DNA of 64,000 nt from Volutella citrinella (GCA_034401135.1 JAWZSP010000003.1:1612001-1676000), one strand, 5' to 3'; counted from the first letter of the stretch, positions 1-11,763 are shown. Notes: generated by a model not told the origin, from the letters alone. Made by a program: numbers and translations.

Positions 1-1920
1 TGCTTGCCTGACGGCGCCTGTCCTTCCACATCCACCATGCAATGGCATGCCGCTTAGGAGTGGAGGATGGTCCTGGACGGATGCCAGGCCGTACGAGGTT
101 CGGCACTGGTGCATTCTGGGCGGCCGGGATAGTCTGCAGTAGGCGCATGTGGCGTTTGTGATGAATGCAGGTCCTAGTACATTTGCCATCCGTCCAGCGT
201 CTGAGTCCTCTTGGAACTTGCAAGTACCGATCAGGGAAGGGGGGAGACGGGTATTGCTCGTTGTCATCAGCTGTTGAATAGCATCGCCCTTCCGAGACGG
301 GTGCTTCAGGTCCGGTAGATGGCCCAGCTACTGCCAAATTGCCGTGCGTTCCCCCCCTCCTCCCTCCCGCCAACAGGGGGGGACAAATTCGCCGTGGCAC
401 ACAAAGTCGTCAATCTGGCGCTTTGGAGTTGAGCCTCAAGGTGACAGGGCCCCCAACGACAGCCTGACCGCGATGGCTGCCGGTCCCCCCAAGGTACAGT
501 ACTCCGAGTCGGTACGGGAAGTGCTGTACGTACTCACTGCTGAGTGTCGCGCAATGCAGGGCGCGCATGAGCACCGTTGCACCCGAGGCTGTGATTGGGG
601 CCCTCTGGGTGGAGTATTCTGGACGGCATCCCTGGGCGGCAAGGGCATCAGGCATCTCCGGGCGAGTCACATTGCGACTCCTGCAAAGTGTACCCATCAA
701 CGAATCCACTTTTGTAAGGAATCGCGCCGAGCCCCAGGCTGGCGAAAGGACGCCTGTTTCTGCTGACATTCCTGTAGGCTCTGAGCCAAGCGAAGGACGA
801 CATGCTCGGCCAACCAACATGTGACGGGAGTCTTGGTTCGTACCTTGGTGTGCCGCCTGCACTGTTTTGTGCGGGACTTTGGGTATGAACGACTAAGCGT
901 CAGTGTCATGGTGCTTAGTAGGTTCCTGTCTGGGTGCTATGATTATTCAATCAACCATCAATGCCGAAACGGCTCGCAATTGTTGCACGCAATCCATCCC
1001 CCACGCAGCTGTACCTTCTCGCCAGCCACATGCATGTCTAACAAATTGTCACATCATATCAGCAGAGGGAGCCAAGCGCATGCTAGGATGTTTAGTTTAC
1101 CATCGCCGATCGCGCAGGTTGACCCTTGGTCAATAACGCATTCAACTGCTTCTTAGAGATGTCGGGTAAGTTTTGAATTCAGAGAGCAACGCAAGACGGG
1201 GCCTCTGATAGCTCCCCACTTCAAGAAGCCGAATGCAATCAGGAAAGGCCTATGCACGGCGGTGCAGACAAGGAGGTACGGATGGTTACATGAACGGGAA
1301 CCAAGGGGTGGCCGGGTTGGTCTTCTGGTGGGTCATAAAGCCGGTATTCATAGTAGTAGTTGCTACATGAGGTACTAGACAGTGCTACAGGTATTGAGCC
1401 AAAGAAGCGCTTCAAGTCTCAGAGGCGTGACAGCAGCAGGCGGGTATGCCCAGGACAAGAATGCAGTTTGCGGTTCAGTTTTGGCAATAATAATCCTGGC
1501 GGCACTCCGGGACTTACAGAAGGAACAGAGAAGAAAAGAAGTAACGCCTGATCTCGTCGACGGCACCTCTGAGTTCCGAGAATACTCCTCTACAGATCTA
1601 GGACACTCCAATGTCTGCCAGATATCCACGAGGGTTTGCTGCCCAACTCAATGCGAAATACGTCCTTTCCGGACAATTGATCATCAATGCTGTACGTTGG
1701 TTCCTTCTGGTTGTCGTCGACAGAGTGTGGCCCGAGCTCCCAGCACGACCGACGACCCACACTCCACACCAACGTCCAAGCCAGTTCAAAGAATTATCCC
1801 AAAGCTCACAGCAACTCCGTCGTCCGATCGCCAAGCCCGCAACGCGACATCCGCGACTTCGAGCCATTGCCAGCCGTCGCAGCTAGAGGCATCGTCCCAT
1901 TGCCATCGTCTCCTTTCGCC
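1..1920. other. intergenic, no gene recognised
   Basis: I see no convincing gene on either strand. The open frames here are short, overlap one another and resemble no family I know. The last few hundred bases before 1921 are pyrimidine-rich and probably hold the promoter and 5' leader of the COQ9 gene. Confidence 0.6.
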
Positions 1921-2773
1921 ATGACGGCCTCCGCCCGCCTGCTCGCCCGGCCCGGCGCCCTCCGCTCCGTCGCTCGTCCCATCCGGACGCCTCACCAGCT
2001 CGCCGCCGCCCGCTGCGCATTCCACTCCTACGACCACCCTGCGCCGCCGGGCCCCTTCGGTGACGCGGAGCGCTCTATCCTCGCCGCTGCATACAAGCAC
2101 GTGCCCGAGCACGGCTTCTCCCGCCGCGCCCTCGGCCTCGGCGCCGTCGACGCGGGCTACCGAGACATCAGCGCAAGCATCCTCCCCGACGGCGCATTCA
2201 GCCTCATCCGCTATCACCTCGTGAGCCAGCGCGAGGCTCTTGCGCCCCGGTGCAGTGAGCTGTTCCCCCAGGGAGACAGCCAGCCGGGCGTCGGTGCCAA
2301 AGTGGAGGCGTTGACCTGGGCGCGCCTCATGGGTAACAAGGAGGTGTTGGGAAGATGGCAGGAGGTGAGTCGGGTCCCGGACGAGGCGCCAATGGCAATA
2401 AACAATCATCTCAGCCACTGACAAACCATTTAACGTTCAGGCCTTGGCCATCATGGCTCAACCAAGCCACGTGCCCGAGTCGCTCAAAGAATTGGCAAAG
2501 CTCTCGGACGAGATCTGGTTCCTGGCCGGCGACAAGGCCGTCGACCCGTCCTGGTATTCAAAGCGCGCCACCTTGTCAATGATATACAGCACGAGCGAGC
2601 TCTTCATGACAAACGACAGGTCCCCCGACTTCATTGAGACGAAGCAGTTCCTCCAGCGCAGGCTCGGCGAGGTTCAAACCATTGGAGGCCTGGCAGGCTC
2701 CCTTGGTCAGTGGGCCGGTTTCACATTCAATGCGGGTGTAAACGTCCTAAGGAGCAAGGGCGTACGCGTCTAA
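1921..2773 (+). CDS. COQ9: ubiquinone biosynthesis protein COQ9, mitochondrial
   Basis: Two exons, 1921-2364 and 2441-2773, give 258 residues. The intron has a GTGAGT donor and ends TTCAG, and the frame is kept. The N-terminus is rich in Arg, Ala and Ser without acids (MTASARLLARPGALRS), as expected for a mitochondrial presequence. The body matches the COQ9 family: an N-terminal helical segment (AERSILAAAYKHVPEHGFS) and a C-terminal lipid-binding helical domain ending in a hydrophobic amphipathic stretch (around GSLGQWAGFTFNAG). COQ9 binds lipids and presents the coenzyme Q intermediate to COQ7 in the CoQ synthome at the inner-membrane matrix face. The gene runs convergently into SMC6, leaving about 290 bp between stop codons. 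The start is the first ATG compatible with the presequence; the frame stays open further upstream but that part looks like leader. Confidence 0.93.
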
Positions 2774-3063
2774 GCCATTAGATGCTGTTTCTACTTGTAG
2801 TTGACCGTCCACCGGTCTATGTATAATAGTGTATGAGCCATGTACAAATCACATCCACGAATAGAGTGCGTGGCAAACGCCATTGTAATACCATTCCACC
2901 AGTACCTCCACTCCATTGCCCCAATACTTGCAGGCCGCAAAACCGTCGAGTAAACGCCGCCGTGCCATGTTGTCGTGCCGTGTTCAACGCCGCGCTCGAT
3001 GCAGCCCGCCATCTATACTAGAAATAAGACGACTCTGATGATTTAATGCTGATGAATATTAAC

Positions 3064-6000
3064 TCAGACCAGTGTCCGTTGACGAGGGTCGGTCAATCTG
3101 AAGATGCTAGTTAGCAGACGAGGCAAGAATAGAAAAAGAAAAAGAAAAAAGACATCAAACTTCAAGAAAACATACCGAATAATTTTCACGTCCTTGTCGA
3201 GTCTGGCGCGGCCCTCGATAGCGTTGGGGGTAATTAGGATGTATTGTCTCGAGACTGAGCGACGAGCAGCATCGACCTTGATTCCGTCAGTTAGTATCAA
3301 AGCTGTGACTGGTTGTCGATGTGGACACCACTTACCAGCATATTTGTGCTGATTGATCTGTTTACGTTATCCATGAAGACGTCAAACTCGTCCAGACATC
3401 GGATAGGCGAGCCAATTGCCTCCCACACGGACAGGAGCATGCAGATGGAAGAGAAGGACTTCTCTCCGCCGGACAGCGTCTTCGTGTTTCTGCCAGCCGA
3501 GCTCTTTCGCGTCTCGTCCGGCTCGATGTTGATAATCACTTGACGAGCTCGATGGTCGAGGTTGATTTTGCCACGGAATCCGCGCTCGCTGAGCAGGTAG
3601 TTGAACTGGATTCTGATCCGAGCACTGATTTGTCGCTGGAACTGTCGCCACAGATGCAGGCGATGCTCGATGGCTCGCTTCAGGGAGGTTATCGTGTCGT
3701 CAACGTCCTGGGTCTGTCGCATGACACTTTCATACAGTTCGCGTGCTTCAGTGGCCCGGTCATATATTTGCTGGTCCGTAGCTCCGAGCCTCTTCTCTCG
3801 CTGAGCCAGCTGCTCCCGGACCTTCTCGTACTTCTTCTCGATGCTCGCGTGTGTCTCATTGTCGGGGATATGGACTCTGTCGGGAGCCATCTCGGAGGCT
3901 TGTCGAGTAAAATCCTCGACCTCTGCCGCCTTTTCGTCCCGTTTCTCCTCCGCTCGCCTCTTCTCGGCTTTCTCAATGTCGACCCTCTCGAACGCATCGT
4001 TCTTGTTGATGACTGCAATCCGCCTGAGGTTTTCCGTCGTCGTGATCTTCTCTGTAGCTTTGTTCATCCGACTTTGGAAATCTTCCTGCTCGCCCAATTC
4101 CTCGTTCAGCCGCTGCTTGGCCTCCTCAGCTTTGGCAGTCAAAGTTCGTTTCGCCAACTTCATGGTACCATACTGGTCGCCTAGCTGTTCTTCTTCGGCA
4201 CGCCTCAACGCCAATTCATCGCGAAGCACCACTAGGCGATCATCAACACCTTCAAAAGCGTCTAATTCCATCGAGATTCGCTCCATCTCGGCCTGTGCAC
4301 GACGGATGTTGTTGTCAAAGCCCTTGATCTTCTTGCGGTGCTCGTCCAGCTGAGATCTGCATCTCTGCACAGCCTGCTGGGCGAGACGATCCTCAGTGTT
4401 TATGTCCCGTAGCTCGGCACCCAGCTGCTTTAGATTCTCCTTCTGTAGAGCGACCTGTCTCGCCGAGTCGGTCTGCATTCGGGGCCGTTGGCCTGTCGGC
4501 TGGACCGGGCCGGTTCCGATTGAGCCATTCCTATTGGTGAGACGCAAGCCATGTCCTCGTTTTCCTCTGCCATCATGGAAGCAGATGCATGCTGCGACAA
4601 ATGGCGGGGGGTTGGTATCGAACATGATTTTCTGCGCCTCGATTCGTTCCTTGACCAAAATGACTCTTTCGATTGTATTGTTGATTATGAGCTGTGTTCG
4701 GACGAGGTCATTGTCGAACTGCAAGACTCTCATAACGGTGTCGAACCGCTCATCTGGTTCCTTGCCGGTCGTGTCGATAGTATCCACGGATGCTATAAAT
4801 ATGGGAGGCTGCCTGCTCATGCCAACACGGCGCATGAGGGCCGAGAGTTTCGACTGATCCTGCTTGTTTCTGACAATGAAGGCATTAAGCGCATCGCCAA
4901 ACATCTTCTCCAAGATGCCCGACCATTCAGGCTTAGAGAGTCGAACATGGGCGCCAATCGGGCCAATTGGTTTTGTCCTGAAACCACTCTCACCAGCAAT
5001 GACCTTGACAAGGGCTCCCATTCCTTTATCAAAACCGTCATATGGAGATCCGGTGCTTTTCTCCAGCTCTCTCACGTGGCCTTCGGCATTGATGATTTCC
5101 CTCCGTTTGGCTTCCTTGGCCTGTCCGTGCCTCTTGGAGGCCTGCTCAGCTTCGGCGAGTTTGGCTTGGAGACCTGGGAGCTGCTGTGAGCACTCCTCGA
5201 GCTGTTCCGTGATGCTTTTTTCCTTGGCTGTTGCATTGGCGAGTTCCGCATCCTTCTCCGCACGAGCAGACCCAGTGGACTCCCCCAGTCGGCGTTCTTC
5301 GGCCTTAATTTTCCCTTCGCACGACTTGATGTCCTCTTTTACTGTTTTGAGGCGGCCATGTGCGTCGCGTTCTTCTCGAAGAAGGTCGCTCACGTTCTTC
5401 TTGGCTGTTTGATACTCGGCGTCGGCCGACGCAATCTTGTCTTCAAACACCCCTTGGCTTTGTTGGAGCTCTTCCTTTGCCTGTTGAAGCCTCGCCAGCT
5501 TCTCGTCGACCGATTCTAGAGCAGCAGTGGTTTCCTCGCAGCCCTTGGTTGCTTTGGCAATCTTCTCATCTCTGCGTAGCAAATCTGCATTCCTCTCTGC
5601 AAGCAATCGCTCTTGTTCGACCACCTGGGACCAGACCAGTTGGTTCCTGTAGTGTCTGGCCTTCTCCCGGAGACTCTGGTTCTTCTGCGCAGTTTCTGCT
5701 AACCTCTGAGCATCCTCCATCTCCTTCTTCACCTGCGCAATCTTTGTTGACAAGTCATCGCGCAAGATAAGTGTCTTGTCGAGAGTATCCTGAGACATTT
5801 TGTAGTCGTTATCCAGCTGCTCGAGCTGGACACCAGAGACGAAATATTTGTACTTTTGGGCCGGGGTCGCGGAGTTGAGGAACTGGCGCGCATTGTCTTG
5901 CGACAAGACTGTCAAGGGGTTCCCAATCTGTAGCCCATACCACTCGGAGATCTCTTCCACCTCCTGTTTCTTTGTTGAAATTATTCGACCAGCAGCGCTC

Positions 6001-6749
6001 TTGATCTTGAAGCCGCTGCTTCCAGTCTTGGAGAAATAGCGCTCGACGATAATGGATTCGCCATACACATCCGGCTGGTATGCATCGGACCCAGCATTCT
6101 TGATCTTGACCACAAGATTGCCGTGGTCCCTCCCTTCCTTGACAAATGACTTCAGGCTGCCTCCTCGGTTCGTATCGCTGGCTTTGCCACCAAGGCAAAG
6201 AGTCAGAGCCGTCAGCACCGCGCTCTTACCGCTTCCATTCTCGCCCACGATAAAGTTGATGAGGGGGCCCAACTCTACGTGCAGTCGCTCGTGACACATG
6301 AAATTGAAGCACGTAATGCTCTCGATAATACCGCCTTCCGACACCATGTTATTTCCCAGATTGGAGGGGCGGCGCAGCAGTTTCTGGGTGGCCTGTTGGT
6401 CATCCCAGTCGGTGTGCTTCAGGTGCCTGAAGCCAGCATCTCGCATAAGTTCGTATTGTGTTTGCGGGGGTGAGTCGGGACCGTTGTTGATTTCCTCTTC
6501 GTCATCCTCGGAGCTTGGGGTTTCGTCGCGCGGTGGAGTTGGGTCCCTCGTTTGATCGTCTATGGAGACTCTGGCACGCTTCCTCTTTGCAGAGTCCAGG
6601 TCGTCAGTTTGGCGTACTCGTGAAAGGGAAGCTGCTTCACTTACGGTTTTGTCGGGCTGGAGATTAGAGCGTGCTTCACGGACATCAATAATAGAGCTGC
6701 CCTGGTCGTCTCGCTCCAGGACAGTTCGAGAGCGCTTCGCAGGTGCCAT
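3064..6749 (-). CDS. SMC6: structural maintenance of chromosomes protein 6 (SMC5/6 complex)
   Basis: Three exons on the minus strand, 6749-3336, 3276-3176 and 3097-3064, give 1182 residues. The two introns near the 3' end are 59 and 78 nt. Residues 1-120 are a charged, disordered leader. Walker A is GENGSGKS at about 169-176. Two long coiled coils flank a hinge in mid-protein. Near the C-terminus are the ABC signature (LSGGEKSFS) and Walker B with its catalytic acid (IRCLDEFDVFMDNVNR). The small last exons encode the conserved tail (AARRSVSRQ, ITPNAIEGRARLD, LTDPRQRTLV), which confirms the splice sites. SMC6 pairs with SMC5 and Nse proteins in the nucleus for recombination repair and replication-fork stability. 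The size is normal for fungi. It shares a 430 bp divergent promoter with the ecdysoneless-type gene. Confidence 0.97.
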
Positions 6750-7179
6750 GATGGCCGTGTGCCCGCCAACGCGGAGCAGGTCGATGCGAGACTGGCGGAG
6801 TCAGAACCGTGTCAACACAAAACAAGGTTGCATAGACTCGTTATTTCGTATCGGGATGTCAGCAGGTCACCCTTGCGCTGAGGAAGTCTGTGTCCCACGC
6901 CTGCCTCCAGTTGATCGTCAACTTTTGGAGTGGTGGAGGGTCCAGCATCACTCTACGCGTCGCGCGTGTCTGCGTGGGGCAGGTTCGCAAATGCGGCTTA
7001 GCGTGCGAGGACAACTTCATCCCACATGTGTACCCAATTCCCCTACCCTGCAGGCGCATCCGTTATGAACCCACGCATGCAAAAAAGTGGCAGTTCACGA
7101 CTGGCAAACAATCTTGTGGCCCAAGGAGACCATTTCCGTTCCTATTGAGTTTTGTTAAATTTATTTTGGGCAAAGTCTC
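6750..7179. promoter_or_regulatory. divergent promoter, SMC6 / ecdysoneless-type gene
   Basis: This 430 bp gap separates two start codons that face away from each other, so it must hold both promoters. A CCAAT motif lies at 7034-7038. No TATA box was evident. The regulatory role is inferred from gene orientation. Confidence 0.5.
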
Positions 7180-9117
7180 ATGTCCTCCAGGTCATTGGGG
7201 GGGGGCGACGCTGCGGGCTGGGCAACGGCAGCCGACCATGGCTCTTCAGATGCCCAGCAGCTGGTAGACAACTCTGTTGAATATCGACTCTTCGTCCTGT
7301 CGCCCGATACTGACGGCAAAAGCCAGTTGGGGCAACTCGAAACCATACGAAAATCTGCTATCCAGACAGCTTCAACACTGACGAAGGATTACATCTGGCA
7401 GAGGGACGAGTTCAACCTGAGTCTCAGACACGACCAAGGTAAGGACTTGCCCTTCCATTCAACAGCTCCTGGAAGCAGGACTAACTCGCACCCAGGAAAC
7501 GTTCACCTACACGGGATCGTGAACTACGGAGATGCCGTTGAGGACGAATGGCTCATCGTCTACCTTCTTAGGGAGCTGACAAAAGAATACCCGTCTCTCT
7601 GGGTGCAAGTTTTCGACACTGATGGGGAGTTTCTCCTGATCGAGGCTGCGAATGTTTTGCCCAGGTGGCTGAGCCCGGAAAACGACCGCAACCGGGTCTG
7701 GCTACATGAGGGGAGGCTTCTGCTCATCCCTCTGCTTGACAAGTCGGAAGGTCACAACCTCTCAGTTCCCGCAGCGCTGGAGGTGATCAAGTTCAGGTCT
7801 GAAGACCTGGTTCACTCCACCTTTATCGAAGCGGAAGCATTGTACCGACTGGAAAAGTACCCTGCCCATATTACAGAATCCATTCATCATTCCCTAGTGA
7901 CCCTGCCGAGAAAGGTCGCCTTTGTTCTGCACTCCCTTCCAAAATCAGTTGCTCATGCAGTGGAGGCCTTTTACTTGCGCGATGCTCTTTCCCTGAAGCG
8001 AGTACTGACACCACAAGGGCCACTCGTCTTCGCACCCGTGGACTTGGTCACGGTCTCGGTGCGGTTTAGCAGGGTTCTCTTTGCACAGCTGCGATCTCAG
8101 CGCTTTGAGGCACCGCCGAGTTGGCGAGGCGTCATGCAAACTTCCCAGAAGGACGCTTCTTCGAGCAATGGGGATAGGGCTACATCGAGACTTGAGCTGG
8201 GAATGAAACTCTCGTGTGGATTTGAGATGCTAGCAGCCAACGCAGAGAACAGCAAGGCCAGGGTTGTCCGAGAACTTGCCATCGTGCTTGAGGACTTGGC
8301 AGAGGACGGGGAGGATGCACTGCCCTCAGAAGCGGAGATTCGCCAATGGGAGAATGTGGATCGCGACGATAGCGAAGCCTGGCTGGATATAAACTTCGAG
8401 GACTTCGAAAGGGAGTTGGAGGGAAAGCGGTCAACGGCCCCGGGGGGCGAAGCGTCAGGGTTTGGCGACGCCAAAACCCAATCTGACCTCCGCAAGATTG
8501 TTTCCCGGTTCGAAGCTTTCCTTAATGACGATACTGCAGGCGTCGACGGCATCGACCTAGACGACATGGACGTCGATGACGAGGAAACAACTGACGAAGA
8601 CAGCGATGAGGAGGACAAAGAAGTTAGCTTCGATGAGGAAGAATTTGCACGCATGATGAGGGAGATGATGGGACTCCCCGGCAAGCAGGCTGCCCGTACC
8701 GCCGAGAACAAGGCAGAGGAGGATAAAGCAGATCCAAATATCGCCGAAACGGTGGATGAAGAGGACCAGGCAATTCAACAACTCGCCTCTGAGATGGAAG
8801 CAGAGTTGAATAAGCATGGTGCTCTGAAACTGGACTCGGTTCCTGCAGATGAAGCCCTGCGCCTAAAGGAGAAAGGGAAGAGTGCTGATCAGCACCAAAA
8901 CCAAACAGAACCCAGGCAGGAAGACAGTGACGAAGAGGTGGACATTGACTACAATCTCGCGAAAAATCTTCTCGAAAGTTTCAAGAGCCAGGCTGGAATG
9001 GCTGGGCCGACGGGAAATTTGCTTGGGATGATGGGATTTCAGCTACCGAGAGACGAGGACGACGGCCAAGATCAGGACCAAGCGGAGGCTCCTCAGGGCA
9101 AAGCAGTCCAACGGTGA
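7180..9117 (+). CDS. SGT1/ecdysoneless (ECD) family protein
   Basis: Two exons, 7180-7438 and 7496-9117, give 626 residues. The intron is 57 nt (GTAAGG donor, CTAAC branch, CCCAG acceptor). It contains no stop and keeps frame, so an unspliced message would encode 19 extra residues; family alignment (NVHLHGIVNYGD after the junction) favours splicing. Diagnostic ecdysoneless features are EYRLFVL near the N-terminus, the region VEDEWLIVYLLRELT followed by WVQVFDTDGEFLLIEAA, and WLSPENDRNRVW. The C-terminal half is very acidic (runs of D and E around 455-500) and ends in a helical region with NLLESFKSQ. Members act in transcription or pre-mRNA splicing and cell-cycle control; the yeast name SGT1 here is not the Hsp90 co-chaperone. 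It is convergent with the kinase-like gene. Confidence 0.92.
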   Translation: MSSRSLGGGDAAGWATAADHGSSDAQQLVDNSVEYRLFVLSPDTDGKSQLGQLETIRKSAIQTASTLTKDYIWQRDEFNLSLRHDQGKDLPFHSTAPGSRTNSHPGNVHLHGIVNYGDAVEDEWLIVYLLRELTKEYPSLWVQVFDTDGEFLLIEAANVLPRWLSPENDRNRVWLHEGRLLLIPLLDKSEGHNLSVPAALEVIKFRSEDLVHSTFIEAEALYRLEKYPAHITESIHHSLVTLPRKVAFVLHSLPKSVAHAVEAFYLRDALSLKRVLTPQGPLVFAPVDLVTVSVRFSRVLFAQLRSQRFEAPPSWRGVMQTSQKDASSSNGDRATSRLELGMKLSCGFEMLAANAENSKARVVRELAIVLEDLAEDGEDALPSEAEIRQWENVDRDDSEAWLDINFEDFERELEGKRSTAPGGEASGFGDAKTQSDLRKIVSRFEAFLNDDTAGVDGIDLDDMDVDDEETTDEDSDEEDKEVSFDEEEFARMMREMMGLPGKQAARTAENKAEEDKADPNIAETVDEEDQAIQQLASEMEAELNKHGALKLDSVPADEALRLKEKGKSADQHQNQTEPRQEDSDEEVDIDYNLAKNLLESFKSQAGMAGPTGNLLGMMGFQLPRDEDDGQDQDQAEAPQGKAVQR

Positions 9118-9319
9118 TTGAATGGCACAAGAGCCTTGGGACAATAGTTCATACCTCCTTGCCTTGTCTATTTCCGAAATCGTAAATACATGAATCATCC
9201 ACATAAGTCTCATTTTCGACAGCTCATATCCCGTCACGGCTATGTCGTTCCCAGCCCCGCCCCCCCCGTTTGCGAGAGAGCTGTGGCATTTTAGATACGC
9301 GACGAAATCATACCCATGT

Positions 9320-10714
9320 TCAACCGCCGTCAGACCTTGGTCGTTTTGCTGGGGAATCCTCCACGCTCGGGCGTCTCTTCCTGGGGTACCCATCATCGTC
9401 TAATTCGTCAAGGCGGGCCAGGACGTTGTTGAGGTGCCTCCTCGCAATAAGCTCGCGCTTACTGCTATCACTCTGAGGTTGGTAAAATTCCTTAACCAGC
9501 CCAACTAAGGCGTGGTAGCATTCGTAAAGCAATAGCCGGATGGGCGCGTTGGGCTCGTCTTGTACAAGAGTAGGGGGAGAAGATTTGGGACTGGGATCGT
9601 CGCTTCGCACCACCCCCTCAAAGCCGTCCCAGAAATCCGTGGATGGCTGTTTGCTGAAAATCGTGGCCATCAAAGGGTCGCCAAAAAGGCAGCTGCCCCA
9701 TTGCCTTAGGCCCGACACCTGAACATCATTCTCGATGTGTGCAGCCATTTCTTGTCCGTCTTCCGTAACTTCGTGTACGGTAGACTTCCCTTTTGCAGGC
9801 TCCGTTGGACTGGCTGCGTCGCTCTCTCCGAGTGTCTTCTGGCTCGATATCCGGGGTCTGCTGGGGGGTGGCAGTTTTGTCGGGCTTCTCAGACGTCTGG
9901 TTACCAGCGTGTTTGTTTCTTCTCCTCCATCTAACACAACCAAACATGGCCGAGTCACAGCGTCGAGTAGATGTTCAAAACGAGCAAAATGCCGTCTAAT
10001 GGTCACGTAGTTTATCATGACGGATATATCCTCAGCATCACGCAAGACCGACTCGAGTAATGAGTGGAAAGCTACGGACCATGTATCGGCACCCCCAACT
10101 GAGCCCGGCACGCCTTCCAGTCGGCGGATATGGCATTCCGAGGATGGAACTGCCAACACCTCAACTGCAGTTCCGAACTTACGAGTAGGCGATGTTTGAG
10201 TGGATATGCTTCGAAGCAGTTGGCCCATCTGGTAGTCGATGGAGCATCGTTCTTGGAGCTTTATGGATTGTGGCAGGGCGGACACAGGCGAACCTTTTGG
10301 TGGACGACTGAGATTGTACTCGACCGGGAGGGGGCAGCCAGAGGGGCCATGCTTGAGGAGCACAGGGAGGAACCCGGACAGTACTTCATTGTTGGCGCGG
10401 ATATTGGAAGAAGCCTCTCCAGGCTGAGGGGATAGAGATTTCGGATTCGGTATCACCTGGTTCTCTGCTACCGGGCCTGCGAGCCATTTGAGAACCGCAG
10501 CTTCGGAGGCAACGAAGGACCTTTCTGAGCGGAGTAGACGCAAGACGGCAGGAGGGGCAAGGGCTAACAAAAGGTCAGGACCCTCGCAAACCTTTACGCT
10601 GTAAAGCAGCTGGGGCCGTGTTGTTGGAACAGCGTTGAGCTCGACAACAGATAGACAAGGACTCAGGTTGCTGAGCAGCGATCGGACAAGCTTCTTGGGC
10701 GGGGTGTCCGCCAT
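9320..10714 (-). CDS. kinase-like (APH fold) protein with degenerate catalytic motifs
   Basis: One open frame of 464 residues from the ATG at 10714. The frame is open for 64 more residues upstream, but MADTPPKKLV fits better as the start. The layout resembles fungal aminoglycoside-phosphotransferase-like proteins: an N-terminal lobe segment with LRLLRSERSFVASEAAVLKWL (56-78), a catalytic-loop equivalent at 257-271 (CLVVLDGGEETNTLV), a low-complexity insert at 272-331, then VSGLRQWGSCLFGDPLM (333-349) and a helical tail (RLLLYECYHALVGLVKEF). In active members the loop reads HGD...N and the later motif has ID before W. Here H and G are replaced by V and L, and the Asp of the metal-binding motif by Arg-Gln. 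The tail is basic and possibly nuclear (RKRRPS, AKRPR). Family assignment is by pattern memory and moderate; substrate unknown. An intron could have been missed. Confidence 0.75.
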   Translation of the reverse strand: MADTPPKKLVRSLLSNLSPCLSVVELNAVPTTRPQLLYSVKVCEGPDLLLALAPPAVLRLLRSERSFVASEAAVLKWLAGPVAENQVIPNPKSLSPQPGEASSNIRANNEVLSGFLPVLLKHGPSGCPLPVEYNLSRPPKGSPVSALPQSIKLQERCSIDYQMGQLLRSISTQTSPTRKFGTAVEVLAVPSSECHIRRLEGVPGSVGGADTWSVAFHSLLESVLRDAEDISVMINYVTIRRHFARFEHLLDAVTRPCLVVLDGGEETNTLVTRRLRSPTKLPPPSRPRISSQKTLGESDAASPTEPAKGKSTVHEVTEDGQEMAAHIENDVQVSGLRQWGSCLFGDPLMATIFSKQPSTDFWDGFEGVVRSDDPSPKSSPPTLVQDEPNAPIRLLLYECYHALVGLVKEFYQPQSDSSKRELIARRHLNNVLARLDELDDDGYPRKRRPSVEDSPAKRPRSDGG

Positions 10715-11518
10715 GGGAGCGGTAGAGTATGGCGAGGCGACAGGGGAATGATGAGCCGAATAGGGGATGTTGTTGACCGCGCGGTTACGGGGTCGGGCAA
10801 AACATGAGGTCCGTGAGGTCGAGTTGCCGTCTTCCCGAAGGGGGCATTGGTGTGACGGAATTGTCATGAGGACGGATGCATACGTGTATGTGATGCAAAC
10901 CAGCAATAGCCAGCTTGGCCGTGGGGCGGATTATAGAGATCAAGAGCTCATAAGTAGTTTGCTCGGTTGGTGGACTTATATCAGCGTTCTCCCAGGCCTT
11001 GCCAGGTAGGTGCAGTCGTCGAGGTTTGTGTCTGTGTCGTGCCACCAGCTGAAGAGTATTGGAAGAACCAAGAGGGAGTCGGTTCAAAACGGGACGAGGT
11101 AGAGGTGACAGAGGCGCACTTCAGGGAGAAGGAGAATGTGGAGGAGGAGGAGGAGGAGGAGGAGTAAAAAGAGGAAAGACACGAGTAGGTGAGTATAGCC
11201 GTTGGTAGGTAGAGGGTATAATAAATGAGGAGGGAAACTGGCGCTAGGAAGACGGTCTGGCGCCGCATCCATGCAAAAAGGGTAGTCTGGGATGTCAAGA
11301 GTTTGAGGGAGCGGGAGCTAGCAATAAGAAAGAAAGGAAAAGCAACAGCGGAAAAGAGGAGCCATAACGGAAAAGGCAGCGAGAGAATCGAACATCAAGA
11401 CCATTGGCGGTTCATATTAATTACGCAGGAGCGGCAAGAACAAGGTAAGTGCATCGTTGACGACATGGCAGGGCTGAGGGGGAGGGAACAAGGGTTGCTA
11501 CCAGGGGATGGGCAGATG

Positions 11519-11592
11519 CGACTGGCGAATTGTGACTGGCGACTGGCGAATTGTGACTGGCGACTGGCGAATTGTGACTGGCGACTGGCGAA
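11519..11592. repeat. 21 bp tandem repeat, 3.5 copies, built of 7-mers
   Basis: The unit CGACTGGCGAATTGTGACTGG is repeated without mismatch about 3.5 times. The unit itself is three 7-mers, two of them GACTGGC and one GAATTGT, so the array looks like a heptamer duplicated, diverged and then amplified. It is not inside a supported gene. Confidence 0.9.
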
Positions 11593-11763
11593 AGTGAGCT
11601 GCTTATGCGAATAGCAGGCGAGAAGCAGAAGCGAGCGAGAAGTCGAAGGGGGGGATGGATGGGGCGGAACGGCAGGCGAGACGGCACAAATGGCGAGCCA
11701 GATCTTACGCCCTCCCCACCCGAGGAAGGAACGGGCACGACAGACCACGAAGGCACGACTACT

